A stretch of DNA of 29,279 nucleotides from Magnetococcales bacterium (lineage in GTDB: Bacteria; Pseudomonadota; Magnetococcia; Magnetococcales; Magnetaquicoccaceae), in assembly GCA_015229095.1 (NCBI GenBank), contig JADGCE010000018.1:1-29279 (forward strand), written 5' to 3'. Numbering within the stretch: position 1 is the stretch's first letter; each line of letters starts with the position of its first letter. Of the stretch, positions 15,775-23,543 are shown one piece after another. The notes under the pieces are model-generated. The model was not told where the DNA came from. It saw nothing but the letters and a program-made list of their open reading frames with translations, and did no database searches. The translations under genes were made by a program, and so were the position numbers.

Positions 15775-16470
15775 ATGGTACGTTCATCCTTCAAAGAGGC
15801 CTTGATTCGCCGGTCGGAACTTTTTTCCGCGCTCTCTCCCGTCCAGTGGGAGAGTGTTCGCAAGGAGGCCGCCCTCCTGCGCCTGGAACGGCACGAATAT
15901 CTTTTTGCCCAACAGGACAAAGCGGATCGATTTTTCATGTTGGCCAGTGGTACGGTCAAGCTTTTTCTGCGCTCAGAGGATGGCAATGAAAAAGTGCTGC
16001 GCATTCTCAGCTCCGGCCAAACCTTCGGGGAGGCATTGATGTTTTTGGAAAAAACCAGCTATCCCGTGCATGCCATGGCACTGCAGGAGAGCGAGGTATA
16101 TGCCTTTAAAAGCAGCGGGTTTCTCCGTATCCTGCGAGAATCCCCTGAAACCACCTTCCGCTTGCTGGGTTTGTTGAGCTGTCGACTGCAAGGACAACTA
16201 CAGGAGATTGACAGCATCAGTTTGCAAAATGCCCCCGCCCGGTTTGCCCGCTATTTGGTGGATCAACTGCCCGAACAGCAACAGGGTGAGGTGGTTGTCA
16301 CCCTGAATGTGCCCAAGCAGGTGGTCGCCGCCCGCATTTCCGTACAGCCCGCCTCCTTTTCCCGCATCTTGCGGGGGTTCACAAAGGAGGGGGTGATCCG
16401 GGTGGAGGGCAACACCATCCACATTCTGAATGTTGCGGCCCTGCGAGCGCGCGTGCGCTCCTGCCTATGA
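15775..16470 (+). CDS. Crp/Fnr family transcriptional regulator
   Basis: 231 residues from the ATG at 15775, preceded by AAAGGAGA at ideal spacing. The N-terminal cNMP-type barrel spans about 18-120 (HEYLFAQQDKADRFFMLASG; SSGQTFGEALMFLEKTSYP), a dimer helix about 125-150, and a winged-helix domain from about 150 to the end, with the recognition region VVAARISVQPASFSRILRGF. The N-terminus lacks the four Cys of oxygen-sensing Fnr, so it is closer to the Dnr/Crp-like branches. The ligand cannot be told from sequence. It is the only + strand gene between 6.1 kb and the right end of the window and converges with ntrX, only 19 nt apart. Confidence 0.92.
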   Translation: MVRSSFKEALIRRSELFSALSPVQWESVRKEAALLRLERHEYLFAQQDKADRFFMLASGTVKLFLRSEDGNEKVLRILSSGQTFGEALMFLEKTSYPVHAMALQESEVYAFKSSGFLRILRESPETTFRLLGLLSCRLQGQLQEIDSISLQNAPARFARYLVDQLPEQQQGEVVVTLNVPKQVVAARISVQPASFSRILRGFTKEGVIRVEGNTIHILNVAALRARVRSCL

Positions 16471-16489
16471 TGAAGCGGGTCGCTCTCTT

Positions 16490-17863
16490 CTATCCCAATC
16501 CCAACATTTTTAATTTGCGGTGCAGTGCCGAGCGTTCCATTCCAATCACCTCGGCGGTGCGGGAAATGTTTCCCTGTTGACGCTCCAATTGGGTTTTCAA
16601 ATAGATGCGTTCAAACATTTCACGGGCATTGCGCAGATTTTCTTCCAGCAACATCGACCAGGGCGAGTCGACATCCACCTTCTCTCTCTTGTGAAGAAAT
16701 TCCGGTAAATCGTCCGGTTCAATCGTGGTTCCGGAGGCCATGATCAGCAAACGCTCCACCAGATTTTTCAATTCCCGTACATTGCCAGGCCATTGGTAGC
16801 GTTGCAGGATTTCCAGAGATTCCCGGGAAAAACGCCGCGTTTGCGCCATATGGGTCTGTTGCATGGCCGTGAAATGTTCCACCAGCAACGGGATATCCTC
16901 CAGACGTTCCCGCAGGGGCGGTATGCGCAGAGGGATGACATTGAGCCGGTAATAGAGATCCTGGCGGAAACGACCTTCGCTGATCTCTTCATCCAGATTT
17001 TTGTTGGAAGCCGCGATCACGCGGACCTCCACCTGGATGGGTTGTTGCCCGCCCACCCGTTCAAACTGTTGCTCCTGCAGGGCACGCAAAATTTTTGCTT
17101 GTGTTTTTAGAGGCATATCCCCAACAGCATCCAGGAAGAGGGTGCCATGATTGCTCTGTTCAAAGCGACCGGCTTGAATCATCAAGGTTCCGGTCGGACC
17201 CAGTTTTTCCCGACCAAACAGCTCCACTTCGATGGATTTTTCTGGAATGGCGGCAGAATTGACCGCCACAAAGGGGCCGTTGCTGCGTTTGGAAAGTTCA
17301 TGCACGCGGCGTGCAGCAACTTCTTTGCCGGTTCCGTTTTCGCCGGTAAGCAAGACCCAACCCTCTGTGGGTGCCATGCGGCGGATCTGCTGCTCCAAGG
17401 CTTGCATGGCGGGTGACTCGCCAATCATGGGTGGCGCACTCTCCACCCTGGCCTTCAGTAGACGGTTTTCCCGGATGAGCAACCATTCCCGGATGGCACG
17501 ACCCAGCAACAACAGGATACGATCCAGGGAGAGCGGTTTTTCCAAAAAGTCGTAGGCGCCCTCCTTGGTGGCCGTCACCGCCGTCTCGATGGTGCCGTGA
17601 CCGGACATCATGATAATCGGCACATCACTGTTCACGGAGTTGCCCGCATCCTGATTTTTGATGCGGCGCAAGGTCTCCACGCCATCCATGCCTTCCATCC
17701 AAATATCCAACAGAATGGAGGAGACCGGCTGTTTTGCCAACAACTCCAGGGCAGACTCCCCGGAAGATGCCTCCAGGACGATATACTCTTCATCTTCCAG
17801 GATGCCGCGCAGGCTGGTACGGATGGCTTCCTCGTCATCCACAATCAGAATGGTATGCTTCAT
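16490..17863 (-). CDS. ntrX: NtrX-type response regulator with degenerate AAA+ domain
   Basis: 457 residues: receiver (1-120) with acidic pair D9/D10, phospho-acceptor Asp53 (LLDIWM), Ser87 and Lys109; AAA+ domain (about 145-375) with Walker A GENGTGK (174-180), sensor I and GNVREL; then a Fis-type HTH at the end (GNISRTAEVIG ... ALHRKLKMLGL). The sigma54-contacting GAFTGA loop reads LGPTGT (221-226), and Walker B reads LFLDAVGDM, so the catalytic Glu is Ala246. NtrX proteins of Alphaproteobacteria are known to lack GAFTGA and to act without sigma54. The loss of the Walker B Glu suggests little or no ATP hydrolysis. The partner kinase NtrY is 51 nt upstream. Confidence 0.93.
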   Translation of the reverse strand: MKHTILIVDDEEAIRTSLRGILEDEEYIVLEASSGESALELLAKQPVSSILLDIWMEGMDGVETLRRIKNQDAGNSVNSDVPIIMMSGHGTIETAVTATKEGAYDFLEKPLSLDRILLLLGRAIREWLLIRENRLLKARVESAPPMIGESPAMQALEQQIRRMAPTEGWVLLTGENGTGKEVAARRVHELSKRSNGPFVAVNSAAIPEKSIEVELFGREKLGPTGTLMIQAGRFEQSNHGTLFLDAVGDMPLKTQAKILRALQEQQFERVGGQQPIQVEVRVIAASNKNLDEEISEGRFRQDLYYRLNVIPLRIPPLRERLEDIPLLVEHFTAMQQTHMAQTRRFSRESLEILQRYQWPGNVRELKNLVERLLIMASGTTIEPDDLPEFLHKREKVDVDSPWSMLLEENLRNAREMFERIYLKTQLERQQGNISRTAEVIGMERSALHRKLKMLGLG

Positions 17864-17914
17864 GGCGCGGATTGGACTCCTCTCTTCATCTGTGTTGGAA
17901 TCTGCCTGGGTGGT

Positions 17915-20146
17915 TTACTCAGGAACAGGGGCAGGATGCAAGGGCAGCTGAATTTCCAGACGGGCGCCGCCCCACTGGGAGTCGGTGATGCGAATTGTCC
18001 CACCGTGATCTTCGATGATTTTCTTGACAATGGGCAGACCCAGACCGGTCCCTTTTTTCTTGGTGGTAAAATAGGGTTCAAAGACCCGATCCCGATGAGC
18101 GGGTGGAACGCCACCGCCGTTGTCGGCAACTTGCAACAAAAACCAATGGCCATCCTGTGAGACTTCGGTGGCAATTTCCAGATGGCCATCTTCCCCACGC
18201 TCCGCGATGGCGGCCAAGCTGTTGCTGATCAAATTGGTCATCACCTGCTTGATTTGGCCCCGGTCATGGGGACAACGGGTCGCTGCCTGATTGAGGTGGG
18301 TCGTAACGGTTATTTTGTTCAATGTGGCGCCATGCAGGCGGAGTGCCTCGCCGATGGTGGCGGCGATATCCTCCTCCTGCAGGTTGGGACGGGGCAGTCG
18401 GGCAAAGGTGGAAAATTCATTGACCAGTATGCGCAACTCTTCCACCTGATTGATGATGGTCTCGGTGCCCTCATCGAGCACATGCCAGTCCCGTCGTTCG
18501 TTTTCCGCAGGCTTGAGATATTTGCGCCGTATTCTCTGTGCCCAGAGTTGAATGGGGGTCAGAGGGTTTTTGATTTCGTGGGCAATGCGCCGGGCCACCT
18601 CACTCCAGGCGTGGGTGCGTTGGGCGTTCAGCACCTCGGTCAGGTCGTCAAAGGTGAGAATAAAACCGAGGCTGACACCCATGCTGTCTTCCAACAGCGT
18701 GATGCGGGTCAACAAGGTTTTTGGCTTCTCCGGTCCTTGCAGTTGAATTTGTACCGACAGATTTTTGTGGGTGGGGGGTATACTCTCCTCTTCCCCGTTT
18801 CGGATGGGGGGAGTGGGGGCTGTGCCGCGAAAGGATCGTGATTTGCTCTGCTGCAACAGGGTTTGCACGGCCTGCAATACCTCGCCAGGCACCATCTGCG
18901 CAAAGGGTTGGCCCAAGCTCTGTTCCGGGGATCGGTTCAGCAGATTGCCAGCCGCAGGATTCATCAAGGTGATCTCATCAAAACGGTTGACGCTGACCAC
19001 GCCGGCAGAAATATTGCCGACAATGGCCGCCATGAAGCTGCGCCGCTCTTCCAACAGGGCATTGGTGCTCTGCAACTCCTGCCGGTTTTCCATCAGTTTT
19101 TGCGTCATGGCGTTGAACGAGGCCATCAGAGTGGCCAACTCATCCTCCCCGGTCACCGACAAGGTGACGGAAAGGTCGCCTGTGGCCACCTTGCGCGTTC
19201 CAACCACCAATTCGGTAATGGGATCGGTCAGCTCATCGGCAATATGCAGGCCAGACCAGATGGCCGCCAGCAGCAGCAACAGGGAGATCAATGCCAGAGT
19301 GACGGTATGATTGGCCTTCAGCAAACCGTGGGAGGCCCGCAAGCGATGATAATGGACATACGCCGACTCCACCACATCCATCTGCGCAAGAATTTGCCGA
19401 TCGATCCAATGCCCTGCAGAGAGGTAAAGGTCATCATCCAGGCGCACAAAAGCCCGCACCCGATCTCCGCTGTCATTGGTGGTCAGCAGAGAGCGGGATG
19501 AGCCCTCCGTCAAGGGGCTGAGATCCGGCAGAGGATCAAACGGCAGATTGCCAGCGCGGGCAATGCGGGTGCCGTTGCCCCGGAAAATGGTAATTTCGTC
19601 CAGGCGGCGAGCCGTCCGCTCCACCTCCAGCACCGCAGTGGTAGCCTCATCGTCCTGGAGGAGAAGAGCCGTTGTAATGGCCCGGTTGCGAATAATGCCC
19701 TCTGCGTCGTGGCGGACCACCCTCTGATTTTCTCCATAGTAGGCACGGGAGACCTCCAGAGAACTTTCCAAGGCCTGGGAAATTTGCTCAGAAAACCAAG
19801 TGTCGACCCCCCGGTTGAGAAAATTGACCGACAGAATGGCAACAATCAGGGTGGGCACCAGAGAGAGGGCGACAAACATCAGGGCCATGCGGGTGCGCAA
19901 CCGGGAACCGGTTCGTCTCTGTCGTCGGTCCAGCCACAGGCGGTGGAGGTTGCGTACCACCAGGGCGCCCAGAGCCAGGACCAGAAACAGGTTGACATAG
20001 AGCAATACCAGAAAAAAGAGGCTGTATTTGCCGCTTTCCATATTGGTGACGCCCCGCAATCCCTGTCCGGTCAGCACCGTAATGACCAGCACGGAGAATA
20101 ACAGGGGTAAAATCCAGGCTTTCAGGGATTTGGACGGGGTATTCAT
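17915..20146 (-). CDS. ntrY: NtrY-type sensor histidine kinase
   Basis: 743 residues from the ATG at 20146, which overlaps the DUF4390 stop as ATGA. Membrane helices lie at about 12-27, 41-65 and 86-108, an extracytosolic sensor region at 110-278, a fourth helix at about 281-302, HAMP at about 302-355 (ELTDPITELVVGTRKVATGD), PAS at about 370-505, then the kinase. His523 in IAHEIKNPLTPIQLWAQRIRRKY is the phosphorylated residue and matches the NtrY subfamily. N box (NLISNSLAAI), G1 (ADNGGGV) and G2 (GTGLGLPIVKKI) are intact. It senses an unknown envelope or redox/nitrogen signal and phosphorylates NtrX. No ribosome site is visible, so translation probably depends on the upstream gene. Confidence 0.96.
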   Translation of the reverse strand: MNTPSKSLKAWILPLLFSVLVITVLTGQGLRGVTNMESGKYSLFFLVLLYVNLFLVLALGALVVRNLHRLWLDRRQRRTGSRLRTRMALMFVALSLVPTLIVAILSVNFLNRGVDTWFSEQISQALESSLEVSRAYYGENQRVVRHDAEGIIRNRAITTALLLQDDEATTAVLEVERTARRLDEITIFRGNGTRIARAGNLPFDPLPDLSPLTEGSSRSLLTTNDSGDRVRAFVRLDDDLYLSAGHWIDRQILAQMDVVESAYVHYHRLRASHGLLKANHTVTLALISLLLLLAAIWSGLHIADELTDPITELVVGTRKVATGDLSVTLSVTGEDELATLMASFNAMTQKLMENRQELQSTNALLEERRSFMAAIVGNISAGVVSVNRFDEITLMNPAAGNLLNRSPEQSLGQPFAQMVPGEVLQAVQTLLQQSKSRSFRGTAPTPPIRNGEEESIPPTHKNLSVQIQLQGPEKPKTLLTRITLLEDSMGVSLGFILTFDDLTEVLNAQRTHAWSEVARRIAHEIKNPLTPIQLWAQRIRRKYLKPAENERRDWHVLDEGTETIINQVEELRILVNEFSTFARLPRPNLQEEDIAATIGEALRLHGATLNKITVTTHLNQAATRCPHDRGQIKQVMTNLISNSLAAIAERGEDGHLEIATEVSQDGHWFLLQVADNGGGVPPAHRDRVFEPYFTTKKKGTGLGLPIVKKIIEDHGGTIRITDSQWGGARLEIQLPLHPAPVPE

Positions 20147-20832
20147 GGGGGATAGGGGGCTTGCAAATGAAAGAGACCGGACTGGCCAAAGCGGAACCAC
20201 TGGTCCAACAGGTGGAAGAGATGGGACATATCCTCGTGTTCCAGGGTCAAGTCCACATGCAGCCGATAGCGGCGGTCAAGGGGAAAATGGCGGCCATGGT
20301 CTCGCAGCATGCCCATCAAAACATAGCGGGGGGCACCCAGAAAGCTCATGGCCTCTTCCGGATTGTCTGTATACTGAATTTGCTTGGTCTGTTCATCCAG
20401 CATTTCATAACGGCGGGTGACCAGACGCAAGCGCACCCGTCGTTTCAGAATAATCTGGCTGATGCGCAGATCGGGAAGCCAGTGATGGATGCGATACAAG
20501 CCAAAACGATAGGTCGCCCAGAGTGGCTCGCCACTATTCAACAATTCTGTCAGTTGTTTTAAATAGTTTTGATCCAACTCCGCCCTGGCATACAACTTTT
20601 CCCCTTGCGGCAGCAAGGCGGCCTGCTGGATCACACCAGGCTGCATGGGCGACTTGGACTCCCGGCACTCCAGGAGATGGGGGGTGGTGCATGGTTCGTT
20701 GCTCTTTTCCGCCGCACCACACCCTCCCAGCCACAGAGTGACGAGCAGAACGCCGCGCCACTTTTTTTTTTGACACCCGAAGGGAGTGGGGGTGGCATGA
20801 CCTCTGTGGGGGCGAGGGAGCCAAGCCCCCAC
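20143..20832 (-). CDS. DUF4390 family protein, probable lipoprotein (start uncertain, possible frameshift)
   Basis: Up to 229 residues in this frame, from a GTG at 20832. The region from about residue 68 onward matches the DUF4390 family, usually found just upstream of ntrY-like kinases (ARAELDQNYLKQLTELLNSGEPLWATYRF and the C-terminal LFHLQAPYPP). A lipoprotein-like segment WRGVLLVTLWLGGC ends in a good lipobox Cys. No in-frame ATG precedes it. The only nearby ATG (20798) is in another frame and would join through the A10 tract at 20762-20771 if one A were added. The stop overlaps ntrY as ATGA, suggesting a function tied to that kinase, perhaps as an envelope accessory protein. Confidence 0.8.
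   Translation of the reverse strand: MGAWLPRPHRGHATPTPFGCQKKKWRGVLLVTLWLGGCGAAEKSNEPCTTPHLLECRESKSPMQPGVIQQAALLPQGEKLYARAELDQNYLKQLTELLNSGEPLWATYRFGLYRIHHWLPDLRISQIILKRRVRLRLVTRRYEMLDEQTKQIQYTDNPEEAMSFLGAPRYVLMGMLRDHGRHFPLDRRYRLHVDLTLEHEDMSHLFHLLDQWFRFGQSGLFHLQAPYPP
20762..20771 (-). repeat. Poly-A tract (A10 on the coding strand) in the 5' end of the DUF4390 gene
   Basis: Ten A in a row on the minus strand lie immediately before the codons for the lipoprotein signal core. Tracts of this length are prone to polymerase slippage and to replication length changes. Eleven A would join the ATG at 20798 to the DUF4390 frame. Confidence 0.6.
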
Positions 20833-20836
20833 AGAG
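20802..20836. repeat. 12-bp perfect inverted repeat between lpxC and the DUF4390 gene
   Basis: CTCTGTGGGGGC (20802-20813) and GCCCCCACAGAG (20825-20836) are perfect reverse complements with an 11-nt loop. It begins 20 nt after the lpxC stop and covers the GTG annotated as the DUF4390 start. There is no T-run on the minus strand side, so it may be a Rho-assisted terminator or attenuator, or an mRNA-stabilising stem. Confidence 0.5.
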
Positions 20837-20855
20837 CTCTCCAGAGATGCATTGT

Positions 20856-21809
20856 CTAAGCCGAAAGTCCCATGGCGGGCGTCAAGGCTTCCATGGGGGT
20901 GGGGTGCTCCAGGGATTGTTTTTCGGAACCGGTTTGCAAAAAATGGGCGACCTGCTCGCCTTCCACAAACTCCCAGGCATTGGCGTGGGCCATCAGCTTG
21001 CGCAGCAACATGCTGTTCAGGGCATGGCCGGAACGGACACCTCTGAAGTGACCGATCACGGGATGGCCCAGGAGATACAGATCGCCGATGGCGTCAATCA
21101 TCTTGTGCCGCACAAACTCTTTTTCGTAGCGCAATCCGCCCTCGTTCAGGATGCGGAAGTCGCCCATGACGATGGCGTTATCCAGGGAGCCGCCCCGCGC
21201 CAAACCGTTGGTACGGAGCTGTTCGACCTCCTTCAGGAAGCCGAAGGTGCGCGCCCGACTGATCTCCTTGATGAAGGTGGTCTCCGTAATATCCAAATCC
21301 TCATCCTGCTCAGAGAGGAGAGGGTGATCAAAATCGATGCGGAAGCTGACCCGAAAACGGTCACAAGGCTCGAAAGAGGCCTTTTTGTTGCCATGGGAAA
21401 CGGAGACCGGTTTTTTGATCCGAATCCAGCGTTTATAGGCCTTTTGCTGCACAACGCCGGCGCACTGGATCAAAAAGACGAAGGGCGCAGCACTGCCGTC
21501 CATAATGGGCACTTCGGGGCCGTCCAGATCCACATAGGCGTTATTCACGCCCAGACCCGCAAAGGCGGCCAGCAGGTGCTCCACCGTAGAGACCCGGACT
21601 CCCTCCGAGTTGGCGATACTGGAACAGAGGCGCGTGTCCACGACCGATTGCACGTTGGCTGGAACCAGGGCTCCTTTCATGTCTGTGCGGTGGAAAACGA
21701 CGCCGGTATTGACCGGTGCCGGGCGCAGGGAAAGGTAAACCTTTTTTCCACTGTGGAGACCGATTCCTGTACAACGGATTGTATTCTTTAAGGTTCTTTG
21801 GAAAATCAT
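20856..21809 (-). CDS. lpxC: UDP-3-O-acyl-N-acetylglucosamine deacetylase LpxC
   Basis: 317 residues, normal length. LpxC is the committed, zinc-dependent step of lipid A synthesis. It starts with the typical QRTLKNTIRCTGIGLHSGK. The zinc ligands are His78 (STVEHLLAA), His235 and Asp239 (RHKMIDAIGD), and the catalytic base region is His262 (GHALN). The block TFGFLKEVEQLRTNGLARGGSLDNAIV is present in full. The gene is separated from ftsZ by 0.4 kb containing two terminators, so it should have its own promoter, unlike the ftsZ-lpxC read-through of enterobacteria. DUF4390-ntrY-ntrX follow on the same strand. Confidence 0.98.
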   Translation of the reverse strand: MIFQRTLKNTIRCTGIGLHSGKKVYLSLRPAPVNTGVVFHRTDMKGALVPANVQSVVDTRLCSSIANSEGVRVSTVEHLLAAFAGLGVNNAYVDLDGPEVPIMDGSAAPFVFLIQCAGVVQQKAYKRWIRIKKPVSVSHGNKKASFEPCDRFRVSFRIDFDHPLLSEQDEDLDITETTFIKEISRARTFGFLKEVEQLRTNGLARGGSLDNAIVMGDFRILNEGGLRYEKEFVRHKMIDAIGDLYLLGHPVIGHFRGVRSGHALNSMLLRKLMAHANAWEFVEGEQVAHFLQTGSEKQSLEHPTPMEALTPAMGLSA

Positions 21810-22081
21810 TGAGCAATTCCCAGTTAAAAGGTTGGCCCGGTGCTTTTTTTGTTCAGGAGCGTCAATCTTGTCTGGTCAGACACCTGTTCCGCGTCATTGT
21901 TTCAGCGCCACGCGTCTCATGGGGTGTCAAAGAATTGCCTTATTGCGGCCCCCAGACGACAGTTTGCCAGAATCTCCTCTACCCCACCACCGTAGCAGCA
22001 ATCTCGGTGCCAAAAAACAGACACAGAGAATGATTTATCCAAGAAGCCGGGATGATACGTTTTTTTTTGAAATGAGGGAAG
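21810..22081. other. Non-coding region upstream of lpxC
   Basis: About 270 nt without a convincing gene. On the minus strand it must hold the lpxC leader and probably its promoter. TTGACA occurs at about 130 nt before lpxC without a good -10 partner, so I do not call it. A small palindrome GTCTG-GT-CAGAC lies near 21870. The ribosome site is only a weak GGGA, about 8 nt before the ATG. Confidence 0.35.
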
Positions 22082-22134
22082 GAAAAAATGGAAAACCCCA
22101 CTGCCAGGAGATCCCGAAGGAGCTGGCAGTGGGG
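22082..22134 (-). terminator. Strong terminator downstream of ftsZ (second of two)
   Basis: Reading on the minus strand, CCCCACTGCCAG (22134-22123) pairs perfectly with CTGGCAGTGGGG (22107-22096) over 12 bp with a 15-nt loop, followed by TTTTCCATTTTTTCC. This is a convincing intrinsic terminator that should end transcription of the murC-ftsZ cluster before lpxC. Confidence 0.85.
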
Positions 22135-22178
22135 CGAAGGATCGGCCTGTTATTTTATTAACGTGCTGTTTGTATTGC

Positions 22179-22210
22179 TAAAATGGCATGTTTCCACCCC
22201 GAAACATGCC
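22179..22210 (-). terminator. Terminator-like hairpin immediately after ftsZ (first of two)
   Basis: GGCATGTTTC and GAAACATGCC (22185-22194 and 22201-22210) form a perfect 10-bp stem with a 6-nt loop, 27 nt after the ftsZ stop. On the minus strand it is followed by ATTTTAG, a short T-run, so it is a weaker intrinsic terminator in tandem with the one at 22082-22134. Confidence 0.7.
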
Positions 22211-22236
22211 GACTTCTTTCCGTGTGGAGGAACGGC

Positions 22237-23472
22237 TCAATCCATCTGCCGCCGGAGAAAGGTGGGCACATCGTAAGAGTCACCGTCATTGATCTGATCC
22301 AGGTTTTGTTCCACATTGACGGCCTTCCGGACGACACGCCCTCTCTCCCGCAGCTCATCCTGCACGGATGTGGGGGGAGAAGCTCTCCTTTGAGTGGCGG
22401 CAGCAGCGGCGGAATTGGCTGCATCGACATAGCGACGCGGTTGTTGTTGGGATGCCTGGGGATAACGGGAGATGGTCGGCTCCTTTTTGCTGGGGAAGAC
22501 CACCTTTTCAGCTGAACCGATACCGGTGGCGACCACCGTGACCCGCACGGTATCCTCCATGGCCTCATCCAGAACGGCGCCAAAGACGATGATGGCGTCG
22601 TCATGCGCCATATCCCGCACGACAGTCGCCGCCTCATCCACCTCTTGCAGAGAAAGGTTATAACCACCGGTAATATTGATCAGCACACCACGGGCACCGT
22701 GAATGGAGACATCATCCAGCAGCGGACTGGAGATGGCATGGGTGGCCGCATCCAAGGCGCGGGTATCCCCGCTGGCCTCAGAGGCTCCCATCATGGCTTG
22801 TCCCATCTCATCCATGACCGTGCGGACATCGGCAAAGTCCACGTTGATCAGACCAGGCACGGTAATCAGATCGGTGATGCCCCGAACGGCCTGATTCAAG
22901 ACATCATCCGCCCGCCGGAATGCCTCCAGGATGGTGGTGTTTTTGCCAACCACGCTGAGGAGTTTTTGATTGGGAATGGTGATGACGGTATCCACATATT
23001 TGCGTAACTCCGCCAACCCCTCTTCCGCAAACTGATAACGGCGCTTTCCTTCAAAATTGAAAGGCTTGGTGACCACCGCCACGGTCAGGATGCCGAGCTC
23101 CTTGGCAATCTTGGCGATGATGGGCGCCGCCCCCGTACCGGTGCCTCCCCCCATGCCGGCGGTGATGAAGACCATATCGGCCCCTGTCAAACTTTCGCGA
23201 ATACGATCTTGACTCTCCTCGGCGGCTCGCATCCCCACCTCAGGCTTGGCCCCGGCCCCCAAACCACGAGTGACACTCTCGCCAATTTGCAGGCGGGTCG
23301 GTGCCATGTTACGCGCCAGAGCCTGCGCATCGGTGTTGGCAACGATAAACTCAACACCCTCCAGTCGGGACTGAATCATGTTGTTGATGGCATTGCCGCC
23401 GCCGCCACCCACGCCGACCACCTTGATACGCGCATCCAATGGACCGGATTGCTCAAACGCTTCGATAATCAT
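22237..23472 (-). CDS. ftsZ: Cell division GTPase FtsZ
   Basis: 411 residues from the ATG at 23472, preceded by GGGGGA; the TTG codon directly before it is an unlikely start. FtsZ is the tubulin-like GTPase that polymerises into the division ring. The N-terminal GTPase domain has VVGVGGGGGNAINNM and the tubulin signature GGGTGTGAAP at 108-117, and the synergy loop NVDFADVRTVM is intact. After a variable Gln/Ala-rich linker (about 320-400), the conserved C-terminal peptide YDVPTFLRRQMD, which docks FtsA, is present at the very end. It is the last gene of the dcw cluster, 71 nt after ftsA. Confidence 0.99.
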   Translation of the reverse strand: MIIEAFEQSGPLDARIKVVGVGGGGGNAINNMIQSRLEGVEFIVANTDAQALARNMAPTRLQIGESVTRGLGAGAKPEVGMRAAEESQDRIRESLTGADMVFITAGMGGGTGTGAAPIIAKIAKELGILTVAVVTKPFNFEGKRRYQFAEEGLAELRKYVDTVITIPNQKLLSVVGKNTTILEAFRRADDVLNQAVRGITDLITVPGLINVDFADVRTVMDEMGQAMMGASEASGDTRALDAATHAISSPLLDDVSIHGARGVLINITGGYNLSLQEVDEAATVVRDMAHDDAIIVFGAVLDEAMEDTVRVTVVATGIGSAEKVVFPSKKEPTISRYPQASQQQPRRYVDAANSAAAAATQRRASPPTSVQDELRERGRVVRKAVNVEQNLDQINDGDSYDVPTFLRRQMD

Positions 23473-23543
23473 CAAAATCCCCCAAGGAGAAAGATATTTC
23501 TAACAGATAACTTTAGTGCGAGATGCCAATGCCACAACTCGAT

